Source of the DNA: JAZOXB01 sp040096185
GTDB taxonomy: Bacteria > Bacillota > Clostridia > Oscillospirales > Oscillospiraceae
Reading direction: 5' to 3'
Assembly: GCF_040096185.1 (NCBI RefSeq)
Contig: NZ_JBBMFF010000258.1
Span: 1-14,506, forward strand
DNA: 14,506 nt
Part shown: positions 1 to 9,619 of the stretch, one piece after another
Layout of the letters: every line of letters begins with the position of its first letter
Numbering within the stretch: position 1 is the first letter of the stretch
Notes under the pieces: generated by a model
What the model was told of the DNA's origin: nothing
Database searches by the model: none
What the model saw: only the letters and a program-made list of their open reading frames with translations
Position numbers and translations under genes: made by a program

Positions 1-227
1 CCCCCCCCCCCCGAAAGGTGAGCCTGTTTCCTTTTCGATGATTTGCAGCGCTTCTTCCTCACGCCGCCTGCTCTGCCATGTGCTCAGCGAAAGGCTTCCG
101 GCAAGAGGTGCAGCGCAGGAGCGCCATCACAAGCCGAACACGCTGCTGCCGCCGGTCTTTGGGGCTTGCAGCTGCTTCGGGCTGTTCCGGCGCATCAGAC
201 GCCGGGAGCCTTGCCCTGCACCAGCTC
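1..227. other. Gene-free stretch downstream of the giant SLH gene, with a poly-C edge
   Basis: No gene is supported here. A GC-rich hairpin (CCGGCG at 187-192 pairing with CGCCGG at 200-205) lies 23 bases after the stop of the giant gene on the minus strand but lacks a T-tract, so it is not a convincing intrinsic terminator. The first 12 bases are all C. Confidence 0.5.
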
Positions 228-770
228 TTACTTCTCAAGGAAGCGGTGGAGCATCGCGGCGATCTCCGCGCGGGTCGCCGTGCCCTGCGGGTCAAGCACC
301 CCGTCTGGCTTCCCTTGGATCAGACCGCTGCCGACCGCCCACTGCATCGCTGCCCTTGCATAATCTGAGACCTTGCCCGCATCCCGGAACTTGTCAAGCT
401 CTCCCTTGGCGGTCATATCGCAGCCCTTGTAGTCTGCGTAGCGGAAGAAGATGGCTGCAAGCTGTTCACGGGTGATGGAATCGTTCGGACCGACTTTGTT
501 GTTGCCGTAGCCCAAAAAGATGCCGTTCTCCGCCGTCCATGTGATCGCGTCTGTGTACCACGTTCCGGCTTCCACATCGGTAAAGCTGCTGTTGCCCTTC
601 GGCGCGGGGCTGCCCGCCATGCGCCAAAGAATGGTCGCCATCATCCCGCGCGTCGCCGTCCCGTGCGGACGGAATTGCGCGTTGCCCGTGCCGATCATCA
701 GCCCATTTTCATAGGCGAACATCACATCGCCATAGAACCAGTCCTTTTCAGAAACATCGGTAAAGGGATT
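228..770 (-). other. Region encoding three SLH repeats
   Basis: The last 180 residues of the giant protein form three SLH repeats, each starting with an FTDV/FRDA-type motif, followed by a W/Y-containing helix, an ENG or VGSG turn, a GxGNxxxxP-like loop and a TRxx helix. The third repeat keeps the canonical TRAE; the first two read TRGM and TREQ. Known for the family: the three repeats fold into a trimer-like prism that holds pyruvylated wall polymer. Confidence 0.9.
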
Positions 771-3700
771 CGCGCCTGTGCCGCTATTGCGCAGAATCGT
801 CAGCGTGTAGGTTTTAGCACCGATTCCCACGACAATGTCGGTTTTGCCGCTGTTGGGGATGGCAACGGTTGCGCTGCCGCCGGTGGACAGAGCCTGCCCG
901 TTGATGCTCACGGGCTCGCCGTTTCCAGACACCGCTGTGACTAGCGTAGATGTTGCTCCGCTATCATTTTGCAGCGTATAGGTATAGTTCGTTCCGTTGG
1001 CGGTAAAATCGCTGAGCCCCACTGCCAGACCTTCAAAGGTCAGAAGGTCATTACCGGGCACTGCGGCTCGCACCACTACGCGGGTGCCAAGCCGGGAGAA
1101 GGTGACGGTTTCCGTCTGGAAGGTTTCCCCGGAGATGGCACCGCCAATACTGGTCTTTTTCGTTTCCAGAACGGTCCCGGCAGCATCCAGCAGCGTGGCC
1201 ACCAGCACTGTGCCAGTCTGAGACTGCAGGCAGTTGTTGCGCAGGGTAATGGCGGCGGTGCTGTGACCGTTGCCGTCGTTCCCCTGTGTCACATCCATCG
1301 TCATCCGCTCTCCGGTGCGGGCCAGTGCGCCGGTCATATGGACGGTGGCCTCGCTGTCACTGCCGTCATACTCCGGCAGGCGCTGATTGCTTCCCGTTCC
1401 ACCGATCTGACCTTCCGCCCACGCCTCGGCGTACAGATAGGTACCCACATTGGGGATCTCGGTTTTGCCAATGGAGTTCATATACTTGCCCAGATCATAG
1501 GTCAGGTCCAGTGTAAAGGTTCCCTGATCGATGCGGGCGAGGGCGCTGTCTCCGGAAATGGTGATTTCATTACCACTAACCGATACGCCGTTTGTGGTGC
1601 AGGCTACCTCTGCAGGCTTGGTATGCAGATCATCCGCATAGAACGCAAGCTTCACCTCGCGGTTCTTTCCGCCGGCCAGCGTGGCGGCAGAGGAATTATA
1701 GAGGGTCATGCGCACCGTGCGCTTGCCGGCGCTCTCCGCAATCACTTCCATTTGCGAGATGCCAATGTCGGGATAATCCAGATACACTGTGCCTGTTTCG
1801 TTGATGCCGTCGGCAGTGATGGTATAGCTCGGGTCGGTCACGCGGTCCTTCACATGGTGCCAGACGGTAAGGGTGGTGCTTTCATTGGGCAGCAGTTTTT
1901 CCGTAAGGGTGGCGGTTTCCCCGCTGCCAAGCTTGACCGTTAGGTTTGTCACATCGTTCAGCCCGGTGTTGCGGATGGTAAAGCGAATGGGTGTCAGGCT
2001 GTTCAGCGCCAGCATGGCATAATCCACACCGATCTGTTCCACTGCCACCGCATCGGTGACAAAATCAGAGGTAGCGGTATAGAGGATCGTTTTCTCACCC
2101 GGAACGGTCACGTTGCCGATTACCTGCGGGTTTCCATCGTCATAGAAGGTGGCCTGAATGACAGCCTGCACCTGATTGCTGCCGCTGACATAGGCATCAA
2201 AGTGGTCAGCCAGCGTGCGATCCGGCAGCTCTGCCAGTTCCAATGGTGCGGAGAGCGTGTAGGTATTTTCGGCATAGCGCAGCTTGGCCGCCTTCAAAAT
2301 GCCGTGATCTACCGCGCCGTTGGCGTTATTGACAGTCTCATTCCAGATGATGGTAAGATCATTGCGGCTGCGATGATCCCCGCTGAGGGAAGCGAAGCGG
2401 AAGTCTCCGCCCACGGCGGCGTTGCCGCTGCTGGTCAGGGCAGACAAAGAGCCGGGGAAACTGTTGGACATGGTACCGCTGCCGTCCACAGCCAACAGCT
2501 GAATATCGCTGCTGCCGTCTCGGACACTGTGCCAACCGATGACAAATCGGTCATCCCCGCTGCCGAAGTTGACTGCAACGACCTGGGGGTTTTCGTCAAG
2601 ATTGCTGTCACAGGTCGCCAGCATGGCTGTACCGGGAGTTCCGTCAGAAGCCACGGTACAATAGGCGATCTCGTAGGCGGAGATATCTCCGGTTCCGCTG
2701 CGGTCCAGCGAGTAAACCGCCATAGCGGTTCCGTCGGGCAGCATGGCCGCCTGCAGCGCCTTCACGCTGCCGGTAGCACCGTTATAAAGCATTTTGGCAT
2801 TGCTCCAGTCGCCGTTCCTGCTGTCATAGCAACTGTACATGATACAATCTCTGGTCGTGAAGTTCAGCAGGTTGCTGCCCTGCGTACCGGGATCGGGGGT
2901 GTAGACGCTGCGCCAGAACACGATGGCCTTGCCGTCGCCGCCCACTGCCGTGGCTGGGGCCAGATCCGGCGTGCCGTCGTTGGTTAGGCGGGTGGAAGTC
3001 CAGGTCGTGCCGTTATAGACGGACACTACGATCTCCGTGCTGTTCATCAGCAGGTTTTGCTCTTCCAATGTCACGGGATCACCGGCATTTTTACCCGGCA
3101 GGTCGGTGCCCATACGAACCCAAGCCGCCGCCGCGAAGCTGCCAGTGCCAGACAAAGAAACGCTCGTGTCGCCGTAGCCGGGGAACTCTGTGGGAGCGTC
3201 AATTTCACTGGAGGGAGTATAGACGCCGCCATTGAGGGTGGAGAAATGCGCCCGGCTGTCGTAAATACTGCTGCTGTTGCCGTCGTTGATGTAGGCCAAT
3301 ACCTTCCCGTCATCGCTGAGCTGTGGATAGGATGTGGGATTGGCATTGGTCTGGATGTTTTCCAGCCCACTGGTGGAGTTCAGAGAGAACAGCATCATCC
3401 GCTGCTGGGGCTGGCCCCAGGTACGGGCATATTGCTCCAGATAGTCCCGGCTTTGGAGCGTTGCACTGCCAGAAGTCACCTGCATGCCGCTCTGAGCCGC
3501 CGCCGTCCGCAGCGAGGCAAGGCTCAGCCCACTGGTGGCGTTATTCCAGTATTCGTCGATTGTTGCCCAGTCATGAAAAGTCTTGGTGGCTCCAAAGGTT
3601 CCGGAGGCGATCACCGCCTCGTAGGAGATAAACAGGAATCTGGCCACAAATTTGATTCCCACTTCGCTTTGGATCCCCAGGGCCTGACCGTTGATCTGGC

Positions 3701-6700
3701 GCTTTGTCTCGTCGGCGAGATAGGTGCGGGAAAGGAACTTATTCTGACTGTCCACATCCAAATTGCCGAATAGGCCGATCTTCAGCGCCACGATCGAATA
3801 GTCAAAGCCAATGCCGCCAAACGCGTGGACATAGGCGTTGATACGCAGCGTGGTCAAAAAGTCATTCACTGCCGTGGCCGTGGGATCGCTCCAGGCAAGC
3901 TCTGTGCCCTGCCCCTGCTGGCCGTAGCGCACTGCGGTACGGAAATCCAGCTGAATGGCACCGCCCAGCTCAAAGGTTGCTGTCAACGGCACGGGGCCGG
4001 CCATGGCGTTCACGCTGAAGGAGAAGCCCACGCCAACGCCGGCGGTAAAGCCGCCGCCTACGGTGAAAACCTCCCACTCCTTTTTTTCGGCGTTATAGCG
4101 GATCTCCGCTTCGTAAAAGCCCTCCAACTGCAAGTTGAGATCCGTGCTGGTGACATTGTCGGCCAGGGAGTTGGTTTTGTAGTCCCCCTTGGGATCATAG
4201 GTTCCCTGGGCCATCTGGCTCAGGTCCCCGGTACTGGGCACGCCCACCTCCAGGTTCTGCGTCAGCACATTCGCACCCAACGCCACGCCGTCCTCGGAAT
4301 AGTCCATGTCCTCCATCTCCAGCGTATTGTACCCGGCCCAAATCATGGCACGGAACACGGAGGGGTCTTCGCTGGGAGTGATGATCATTTTGAACACGGA
4401 AGTGTCCACCGGACCGCTCAGATCATCCAGCCGTCCGGTCAGCACCTTGAGAATGTTACTGTCGCCCACTCCGCCAAAGTCGACTCCCTTCACTATACTG
4501 GAGGCTCCCATCGTCGCCAGAATACCGGTGACGCGGTCATCCTCTGTCACCTTGGGCACTCGGGTCAGATCAACGACCCGGAAGGGCATTATTTTCTCCT
4601 GCAGCAGGCTGCCGTTCAGGCTCAGCTGCGTTTTCATACCCACATCCTTGCCGTCGGCGATCCATCCAGAGGTGGTCATGGTGGCCTCGGTGAGGGTCAG
4701 ATCGTTTTCCGCTACAGGGATGGATGAGAAGGGATACTGCTTGGTACTGCTGCTCTGGGCGGCAGGAAGAACGCCGTATTCGTCCGCCAACCTGAGACGG
4801 TAATTCTGCGCGTTGGCAATATCCTCGCCCCAGAGGAGCATGGTGGTGTGCAGGGTGGCTGTTTTGAAGCTGCTGTTAGGGCCGATCTTCCCGGTCGAGC
4901 TGCGGACATCCACCTTCTGACCGTTGGCAAGACCGTAATCAACGCTTTGCGCCGCAAGGAAGGGCTTGTTTGCCTCCCCCGTCGGCACGCGCTCCAGAGA
5001 GACAACGCCCTCTGCGGTGCGCATTACATCGTCCACGCCCAGCTTGCCGTTGACGGTCAGCAGCAGCGGATAGTAATTGTTGCTGTCAATTTCGCTGATC
5101 TCCAGAATGTACTCCAGCTGATCCAGAGCGGAAAGCGCCGTGGTGTTGCTCTCACCCTTTTCGGCCGACCAGAACTGGGTGGAATCCAGATAGACGGTTA
5201 TATTTCCCGCCGCATCCGTGGTATAGGTGTCGCCGGTGATGCCGCTGACAAGTGCTCCAGCCCTGGAGCCCAGCAGAGCTGTCTCGCAGTAGCCTCCGTT
5301 TTTATAAACACCGCCGCGAACGGTCACCGTCTTGTTCGCCAGCGGATCGCCGCCCGGCGTGATGAGCGTCACAGATGCCCGGGCGACTCGCCGAAGGCTG
5401 AAGGTATTCAAGGGATAAAGCTGCAGTTTTGTGGCATCCCGCTCGCCGGAACGCAGATTTTCTTTATAGATGGTGCCCAGATAAATATCCGCGCCGGAGC
5501 CGGACCGCAGAGACACCTCACTGGCGATTCCGTTGGGTTCGTAAAGCGCCAGCACGCCTTCCCTGTTGGTCGTGACCGTTTTGGGCACACCTTTGCCGTC
5601 GGTGTATTGCAGTGTCGTTTCCGCTGCAGGCGTCAGCTGGAAGAGATAGAACTTATTTTGCAGCGTTTTCGCTGTCACCTGTACGGCGGCACGCATACCC
5701 GTGGCGGCATGGGTAGCCGTGACGGTTGCGGTGCCGTTGGCCAAGCCGGACAGCGCCATTTTGGTTTCGGGAAGGTAGGAATCAAAGGAGAAGTTTCTGA
5801 TGTCCTCATACAGTCCGCCCTGCTTGTAGTTGACGGAAATGACATTGTTGTTGCTGGAGAGCCACTGGATCCCGTCCTTAAAGGAGTTCCATCCGTACTC
5901 GTCATAGTTGATGCCTATGTACTCGATCAGCCCCAGCTCCTGGCGCAGCTGCAAAATTTCAGCGGTATCGGTAGGCAGGGGGCCGCTGACCTTGGAGGTA
6001 TTGTCCATGGTCAGCGCAGAAATCGTGGTTCCGTTGCCGTCCTGCACCTTCAGTGCGTCGGCATCGTAGACATACAGGGGGAAGGAGTCCGTGCTGGGAG
6101 CTTCCTCAACAGGGTTCTCCACGCTCAAAACCACCTGATAGGTGTCCTTTAGATTGCCGGCTTTCACACGCTGTAATGGCAGGGAGAAGCTTCCGGAGGT
6201 ACCGGATAGGCGCTCACGGGCCACCTCTTGGGTGGTGTTGTCCTCTGTGACCCGGGTAATGGTCAGCGTGGACTGTTGAGAGGCGCCGTCAGTGGCGTTT
6301 TCCACCGACCAGTTGATATTGACGGTGCCGTCGGTATCCTTGTGGTAAATGCTCTGGGGCGGTGTCAGCTTGGCCGTGGCAGGTGGTGCCTGCACGATGA
6401 TCCAGGCAAGTGCCGACAGGCGGACGTTCTCACCCTCGGCGTTGGGGTGCGGCATGGAGACCTGCACCGTGTAGGCCGGGGTATTTCCGCTGGAGAGATT
6501 GGAGAGCACATTCTCCGGGATCCGCACGCTGTTTTCCTCTTTGCCAGCGGTATAAGACGCAACGGGCTGGATGCCGCTCAGCTCCGCCTCATTCGTGTAG
6601 TTGCCCGCATACAGGTCAATCCTGTAATGGAACTCTTTGTTCGGTGCCATCAGCGCGGCGTTGGAGCTCCACAGCACGGTGGCGGGCTGATTTACCCGCG

Positions 6701-9269
6701 TCACGATGGACGCGCCGCCGGGAATCACCAGTGCCAGGGAATTGCCTGCCGTCACGGTATAGGGCTTTGACTCGCCCGTCACATCATCGGCAGGGTCCAC
6801 AGTCCCGTTGTCCGCCGTAAAGGTAAAGGTGACGGTTCCCACCTTGGTTCCTGTGGTGGCAACAACGCCGGTATCCTCGTTGATGGTGGCAATGAGCGTG
6901 TCACTGCTGCTCCATTTGCCGGTGGTGTAGGTGGCCTGCTCACCGTTTTCCCCAAAAACCTCTGCCTGAAGCGTGGGGCGGGCGGCTTCGGCGAGGGAAA
7001 TCGTATAGTCGGCGTCATTCGCTTCCGGGACGATGGTCACCGTGTGCGCGGAAACTTTCTTTGCCACCGTGAACTGCCGGGTCAGGGGAAGAACATTCAC
7101 CCAGTTCGGAGCGTCTTTCGTGCCCTCGTTGGCCTGCAGCGTCACCGTATAGGTGCGGGTGTAAGCCGCGGGTGCGATTGCATAGTCGCTAATGGTGAAG
7201 GCTTCCTTCTCTGTGTCCAGATAGACCTGCAGATGGATTGGTTCAACCGCGGAGTCGTACCTCAGCTCGAGGCGGAATGGGGCTTGCTTCGGGTCTGTGC
7301 CTGCCGGGGTGTGATAATTGCTGTATACGGTCTTGTAGGCCTGCTCCATGTTGGCGTTCATCGTGAACGATGCCTTGCCGTTGTCGTAGTCGGCGGTCAG
7401 TGCGGTGGGGGCGTTGCGCATCAAGACGCTCTTCAGCTCAACGCCGGCAATCGGGTTGCTTTGATAGGGCGTGGTATCCAGCGTATGACCGAAAACATCC
7501 TTCACGCCGGTCATACCATTGACGGTGACCGTGGTGGCATCCGTATCCTGCACTGGATACCAGAGCATTGCCGTGACACCGTATTTGTTCATGGAAAGCT
7601 CAGCGGCGGTATACTCTTTGCCATTGATGGTCACGCTGGCGCTTCTAAGATCCACGAACTCGTCAAAGGTAACTGTGATGGGGACGAGCTGTCCGCTGGC
7701 ATAGGTTCCCGCCGGGGCCGTGACGCTTTGAATGGTGGGGGCGTCCGTGTCCACCAGCCTGGCGGTGACGTTGCTGTTCTTGGTGGTGGCCCAGGAATTT
7801 TGGATTTCGCCCTGTACACTTTTCATATACAGTCGGAAGGGCAGATAGTACCGCTGATCCCCTCTGTTTTGCGTGGTAGACTGCAGGGAGATGTTGACCG
7901 TTTCGCCCTTGTTGATCGTACAGTTCAGCGCTTTTGTTCTGTTGTTGCTGAGCTCCAGAGATTTTCCATTGAACTTGTACTCCGTCAGATAGAACGGGGC
8001 ATAGGGCTGGTCTTTATACCAGCCATACGGAGCATCGCCAGCATAGGCAGCTTTTTCGGTACTCCAGTTAAACTCGATGCTGGCGTCGATTTGGTATGGC
8101 TGATAAAATGGGTCGGAGCCGGCGGGAAGCACCGAGTTGCGGGCGCCCTCCAGAATTCTGATGGTATCGCTTAGCGCAACGAAGTCCGGATTGTTGGCAC
8201 CAAGGGCTGTAGTGTATTCATTTGCCAGCAAAGGAATAAACATATCCCCCTGTATTGTGGCTGTACTTTCGTATCTTTCCTCATAGTTCGGCGCGGTCAT
8301 TACTGTTTGTATTGCGGGGACGCCAACCGTCTTGATTAGCTTGAGCTGATGGTGGTCGGCATAACCGGCGCCGTCATAGAACACCAGATTTTCCGCATCG
8401 TAAAATTCGATCATCCCCAGCAGGTCGCCATAGGAATAAGAATTCGCGAGCCAGTCTGAGTTCCCTCCTCTGGTTTGAACATTGACAGTGATTTTACGAC
8501 CACCTAAATTGTAAGTTGAGCCTGCGTCATAGGTCAGCTTGTAGGACCCGTCGCTTTGCTCGACCCCACTCACCCCGTCTATCGAGACCTCCACATTGGT
8601 GATATACTTGCTGAGCTGGCCTTTTTGAATGCGGTAGGAAAAGCCGACCGGTTTTCCGCGGTATATAGTAAAAGTCCCGGAGTTCCAGGTGTTGTTTGCG
8701 AGAACCTCCAGCGTTTGGCTCATCATGCCGCTCATATCCACCGTCTCAACGCCCTCAGGCTTTGTGGCAGAGGCGGAATACTGCAAACTGATGCCCTGCA
8801 GCTCCAGCTGCTCCATCAGGCTATTGAGATTCTCCAGTGCTTCCCCGGTAAACTCCCTGCCGGAGAAATAGGTGTCCTTGATCCGCTGCAGCTCCTGTTC
8901 GATTTGGATCATGGTCTTCAAATCGCCCAGCGCCACCGGAGTCCCATCCACGTCGGCGATACGGGTGAGATCCGTGGCGGGATTTTCCAGTAGCTCCATG
9001 ACAGCCGCCAGTGTCAACACCCGGCCGTCCAGCGTGATGGTTTGATCCACCTTGAAATTGCCGTCTTCATCCAGCAGCCCCAAAGCGTTCAGCATGGAAA
9101 GCACTTGGTCGCTGCTGCCGCCGGTCAAGGCGGAGAGCTGCTCCAAAATCGCCTGATTTTCCTTGGGTGTGTTGCCCAGCGAATCGCTCACCGCTGCAAA
9201 CGCCGCTGTCGGCAGCATGGTCAGCACCATGCAGCACAGCAGCAGGATGCTAAGTATTCGTTTTTTCAT
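228..9269 (-). CDS. Giant secreted S-layer homology (SLH) domain surface protein, 3013 aa
   Basis: Secreted cell-wall-anchored protein. Residues 1-25 are a signal peptide: basic n-region KKR, hydrophobic core, cleavage after AFA. There is no lipobox and no LPXTG. Residues about 30-165 look helical. Then come many beta-sandwich stretches: an Ig-like unit starting DTDAPTIQSV (about 503-600), two Big2-like units (about 780-830, with WSSSDTLIATI, and 1130-1260), a Big1/carboxypeptidase-regulatory-like unit (about 1295-1370), a glycine-rich strand region (about 1720-1910), a propeller-like stretch with TolB-type repeats (about 1950-2370), CARDB-like units (from about 2405) and a cadherin-like sandwich (about 2750-2830). 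Three SLH repeats end the protein (about 2834-2886, 2894-2945, 2958-3011), carrying TRGM, TREQ and TRAE at the conserved TRAE position. SLH repeats are known to bind secondary wall polymer. No catalytic domain was recognised. The ATG has AGGAGGG nine bases upstream and overlaps the preceding gene by ATGA. Adhesin or structural S-layer role is inference; middle domain boundaries are rough. Confidence 0.95.
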   Translation of the reverse strand: MKKRILSILLLCCMVLTMLPTAAFAAVSDSLGNTPKENQAILEQLSALTGGSSDQVLSMLNALGLLDEDGNFKVDQTITLDGRVLTLAAVMELLENPATDLTRIADVDGTPVALGDLKTMIQIEQELQRIKDTYFSGREFTGEALENLNSLMEQLELQGISLQYSASATKPEGVETVDMSGMMSQTLEVLANNTWNSGTFTIYRGKPVGFSYRIQKGQLSKYITNVEVSIDGVSGVEQSDGSYKLTYDAGSTYNLGGRKITVNVQTRGGNSDWLANSYSYGDLLGMIEFYDAENLVFYDGAGYADHHQLKLIKTVGVPAIQTVMTAPNYEERYESTATIQGDMFIPLLANEYTTALGANNPDFVALSDTIRILEGARNSVLPAGSDPFYQPYQIDASIEFNWSTEKAAYAGDAPYGWYKDQPYAPFYLTEYKFNGKSLELSNNRTKALNCTINKGETVNISLQSTTQNRGDQRYYLPFRLYMKSVQGEIQNSWATTKNSNVTARLVDTDAPTIQSVTAPAGTYASGQLVPITVTFDEFVDLRSASVTINGKEYTAAELSMNKYGVTAMLWYPVQDTDATTVTVNGMTGVKDVFGHTLDTTPYQSNPIAGVELKSVLMRNAPTALTADYDNGKASFTMNANMEQAYKTVYSNYHTPAGTDPKQAPFRLELRYDSAVEPIHLQVYLDTEKEAFTISDYAIAPAAYTRTYTVTLQANEGTKDAPNWVNVLPLTRQFTVAKKVSAHTVTIVPEANDADYTISLAEAARPTLQAEVFGENGEQATYTTGKWSSSDTLIATINEDTGVVATTGTKVGTVTFTFTADNGTVDPADDVTGESKPYTVTAGNSLALVIPGGASIVTRVNQPATVLWSSNAALMAPNKEFHYRIDLYAGNYTNEAELSGIQPVASYTAGKEENSVRIPENVLSNLSSGNTPAYTVQVSMPHPNAEGENVRLSALAWIIVQAPPATAKLTPPQSIYHKDTDGTVNINWSVENATDGASQQSTLTITRVTEDNTTQEVARERLSGTSGSFSLPLQRVKAGNLKDTYQVVLSVENPVEEAPSTDSFPLYVYDADALKVQDGNGTTISALTMDNTSKVSGPLPTDTAEILQLRQELGLIEYIGINYDEYGWNSFKDGIQWLSSNNNVISVNYKQGGLYEDIRNFSFDSYLPETKMALSGLANGTATVTATHAATGMRAAVQVTAKTLQNKFYLFQLTPAAETTLQYTDGKGVPKTVTTNREGVLALYEPNGIASEVSLRSGSGADIYLGTIYKENLRSGERDATKLQLYPLNTFSLRRVARASVTLITPGGDPLANKTVTVRGGVYKNGGYCETALLGSRAGALVSGITGDTYTTDAAGNITVYLDSTQFWSAEKGESNTTALSALDQLEYILEISEIDSNNYYPLLLTVNGKLGVDDVMRTAEGVVSLERVPTGEANKPFLAAQSVDYGLANGQKVDVRSSTGKIGPNSSFKTATLHTTMLLWGEDIANAQNYRLRLADEYGVLPAAQSSSTKQYPFSSIPVAENDLTLTEATMTTSGWIADGKDVGMKTQLSLNGSLLQEKIMPFRVVDLTRVPKVTEDDRVTGILATMGASSIVKGVDFGGVGDSNILKVLTGRLDDLSGPVDTSVFKMIITPSEDPSVFRAMIWAGYNTLEMEDMDYSEDGVALGANVLTQNLEVGVPSTGDLSQMAQGTYDPKGDYKTNSLADNVTSTDLNLQLEGFYEAEIRYNAEKKEWEVFTVGGGFTAGVGVGFSFSVNAMAGPVPLTATFELGGAIQLDFRTAVRYGQQGQGTELAWSDPTATAVNDFLTTLRINAYVHAFGGIGFDYSIVALKIGLFGNLDVDSQNKFLSRTYLADETKRQINGQALGIQSEVGIKFVARFLFISYEAVIASGTFGATKTFHDWATIDEYWNNATSGLSLASLRTAAAQSGMQVTSGSATLQSRDYLEQYARTWGQPQQRMMLFSLNSTSGLENIQTNANPTSYPQLSDDGKVLAYINDGNSSSIYDSRAHFSTLNGGVYTPSSEIDAPTEFPGYGDTSVSLSGTGSFAAAAWVRMGTDLPGKNAGDPVTLEEQNLLMNSTEIVVSVYNGTTWTSTRLTNDGTPDLAPATAVGGDGKAIVFWRSVYTPDPGTQGSNLLNFTTRDCIMYSCYDSRNGDWSNAKMLYNGATGSVKALQAAMLPDGTAMAVYSLDRSGTGDISAYEIAYCTVASDGTPGTAMLATCDSNLDENPQVVAVNFGSGDDRFVIGWHSVRDGSSDIQLLAVDGSGTMSNSFPGSLSALTSSGNAAVGGDFRFASLSGDHRSRNDLTIIWNETVNNANGAVDHGILKAAKLRYAENTYTLSAPLELAELPDRTLADHFDAYVSGSNQVQAVIQATFYDDGNPQVIGNVTVPGEKTILYTATSDFVTDAVAVEQIGVDYAMLALNSLTPIRFTIRNTGLNDVTNLTVKLGSGETATLTEKLLPNESTTLTVWHHVKDRVTDPSYTITADGINETGTVYLDYPDIGISQMEVIAESAGKRTVRMTLYNSSAATLAGGKNREVKLAFYADDLHTKPAEVACTTNGVSVSGNEITISGDSALARIDQGTFTLDLTYDLGKYMNSIGKTEIPNVGTYLYAEAWAEGQIGGTGSNQRLPEYDGSDSEATVHMTGALARTGERMTMDVTQGNDGNGHSTAAITLRNNCLQSQTGTVLVATLLDAAGTVLETKKTSIGGAISGETFQTETVTFSRLGTRVVVRAAVPGNDLLTFEGLAVGLSDFTANGTNYTYTLQNDSGATSTLVTAVSGNGEPVSINGQALSTGGSATVAIPNSGKTDIVVGIGAKTYTLTILRNSGTGANPFTDVSEKDWFYGDVMFAYENGLMIGTGNAQFRPHGTATRGMMATILWRMAGSPAPKGNSSFTDVEAGTWYTDAITWTAENGIFLGYGNNKVGPNDSITREQLAAIFFRYADYKGCDMTAKGELDKFRDAGKVSDYARAAMQWAVGSGLIQGKPDGVLDPQGTATRAEIAAMLHRFLEK

Positions 9270-9619
9270 GTCGTTTTTCCCTCCTGTTTCTGCGGGTCTG
9301 GCTTACCTGCCCCGTCTTTTTTCTGGGTTTCCCTGCTTCTGAGCCGGAAGCACAGCGCGGTGATCGCCGCCGCCGCTGCAAAGCAGACAACGCCTACCAG
9401 CACATAGCCGCCTGCGTCCTCCCGCAGCAGCATCGCACCGAACACACCTCGTGCGGCGCTCTGCCCCGGCCCGACGACTGTGCTCGCCGTCTGCATCAGC
9501 GCTGCGAACAGCAGCATACACGCGGCGGACAGTCCGCAGATCTCGCGCTGCTGCTTCCGGCGGGCGTACTCGTGTCTCCGCTTTTTGACGAGCGCGACCC
9601 GCCTTGCGGTATCATACAT
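9266..9619 (-). CDS. Small two-helix membrane protein, paralogue of the 119-aa protein in the sigma operon
   Basis: A 117-residue protein of unknown function. A strongly basic N-terminal arm (about 1-27, RRVALVKKRRHEYARRKQQR) is followed by a first hydrophobic helix (about 28-48), a loop of about 20 residues, a second helix (about 70-92) ending in CFRLR, and a charged tail rich in K, E, Q and G. The charge pattern suggests both ends lie in the cytoplasm. It shares with the protein at 11020-11379 the N-terminal RVAxxKxR pattern, helix spacing, the GYxxxG start of helix 2 and an LCFRL end, so the two are very likely paralogues. The start is supported by AGGAGGGG nine bases upstream. Its stop overlaps the start of the giant SLH gene. 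It may be a membrane partner or anti-sigma-like regulator of that gene; this is inference. Confidence 0.85.
   Translation of the reverse strand: MYDTARRVALVKKRRHEYARRKQQREICGLSAACMLLFAALMQTASTVVGPGQSAARGVFGAMLLREDAGGYVLVGVVCFAAAAAITALCFRLRSRETQKKDGAGKPDPQKQEGKTT
9279..9285 (-). promoter_or_regulatory. Ribosome binding site of the giant SLH gene, inside the upstream gene
   Basis: AGGAGGG on the minus strand, nine bases before the ATG at 9269, lying within the last codons of the 117-aa gene. With the ATGA stop/start overlap this points to translational coupling and fixes the start codon, which also opens a proper signal peptide. Confidence 0.85.

Noticed and set aside
59..295. Minus-strand frame of 78 codons downstream of and overlapping the giant gene, with a CTSCRKPF motif near its end
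   Set aside because: Starts inside the SLH coding region out of frame, composition is Arg/Ala/Ser-rich like a shadow frame, and no ribosome binding site precedes it. The CxxC is isolated.
4848..6152. Long plus-strand open frame (434 codons) antisense to the giant SLH gene, and similar ones at 969-1943, 2202-2987, 3825-4727 and 7044-8174
   Set aside because: The opposite strand has one continuous 3013-codon frame with a signal peptide and recognisable domains; the plus-strand frames encode low-complexity, domain-free sequence and arise from GC-rich codon bias.
9233..9238. Possible lipoprotein signal (LLLCC) in the giant protein
   Set aside because: The residues before Cys do not match a lipobox (small residue at -1 is missing), the Cys pair lies in the middle of the hydrophobic core, and a good type I cleavage site follows at AFA.
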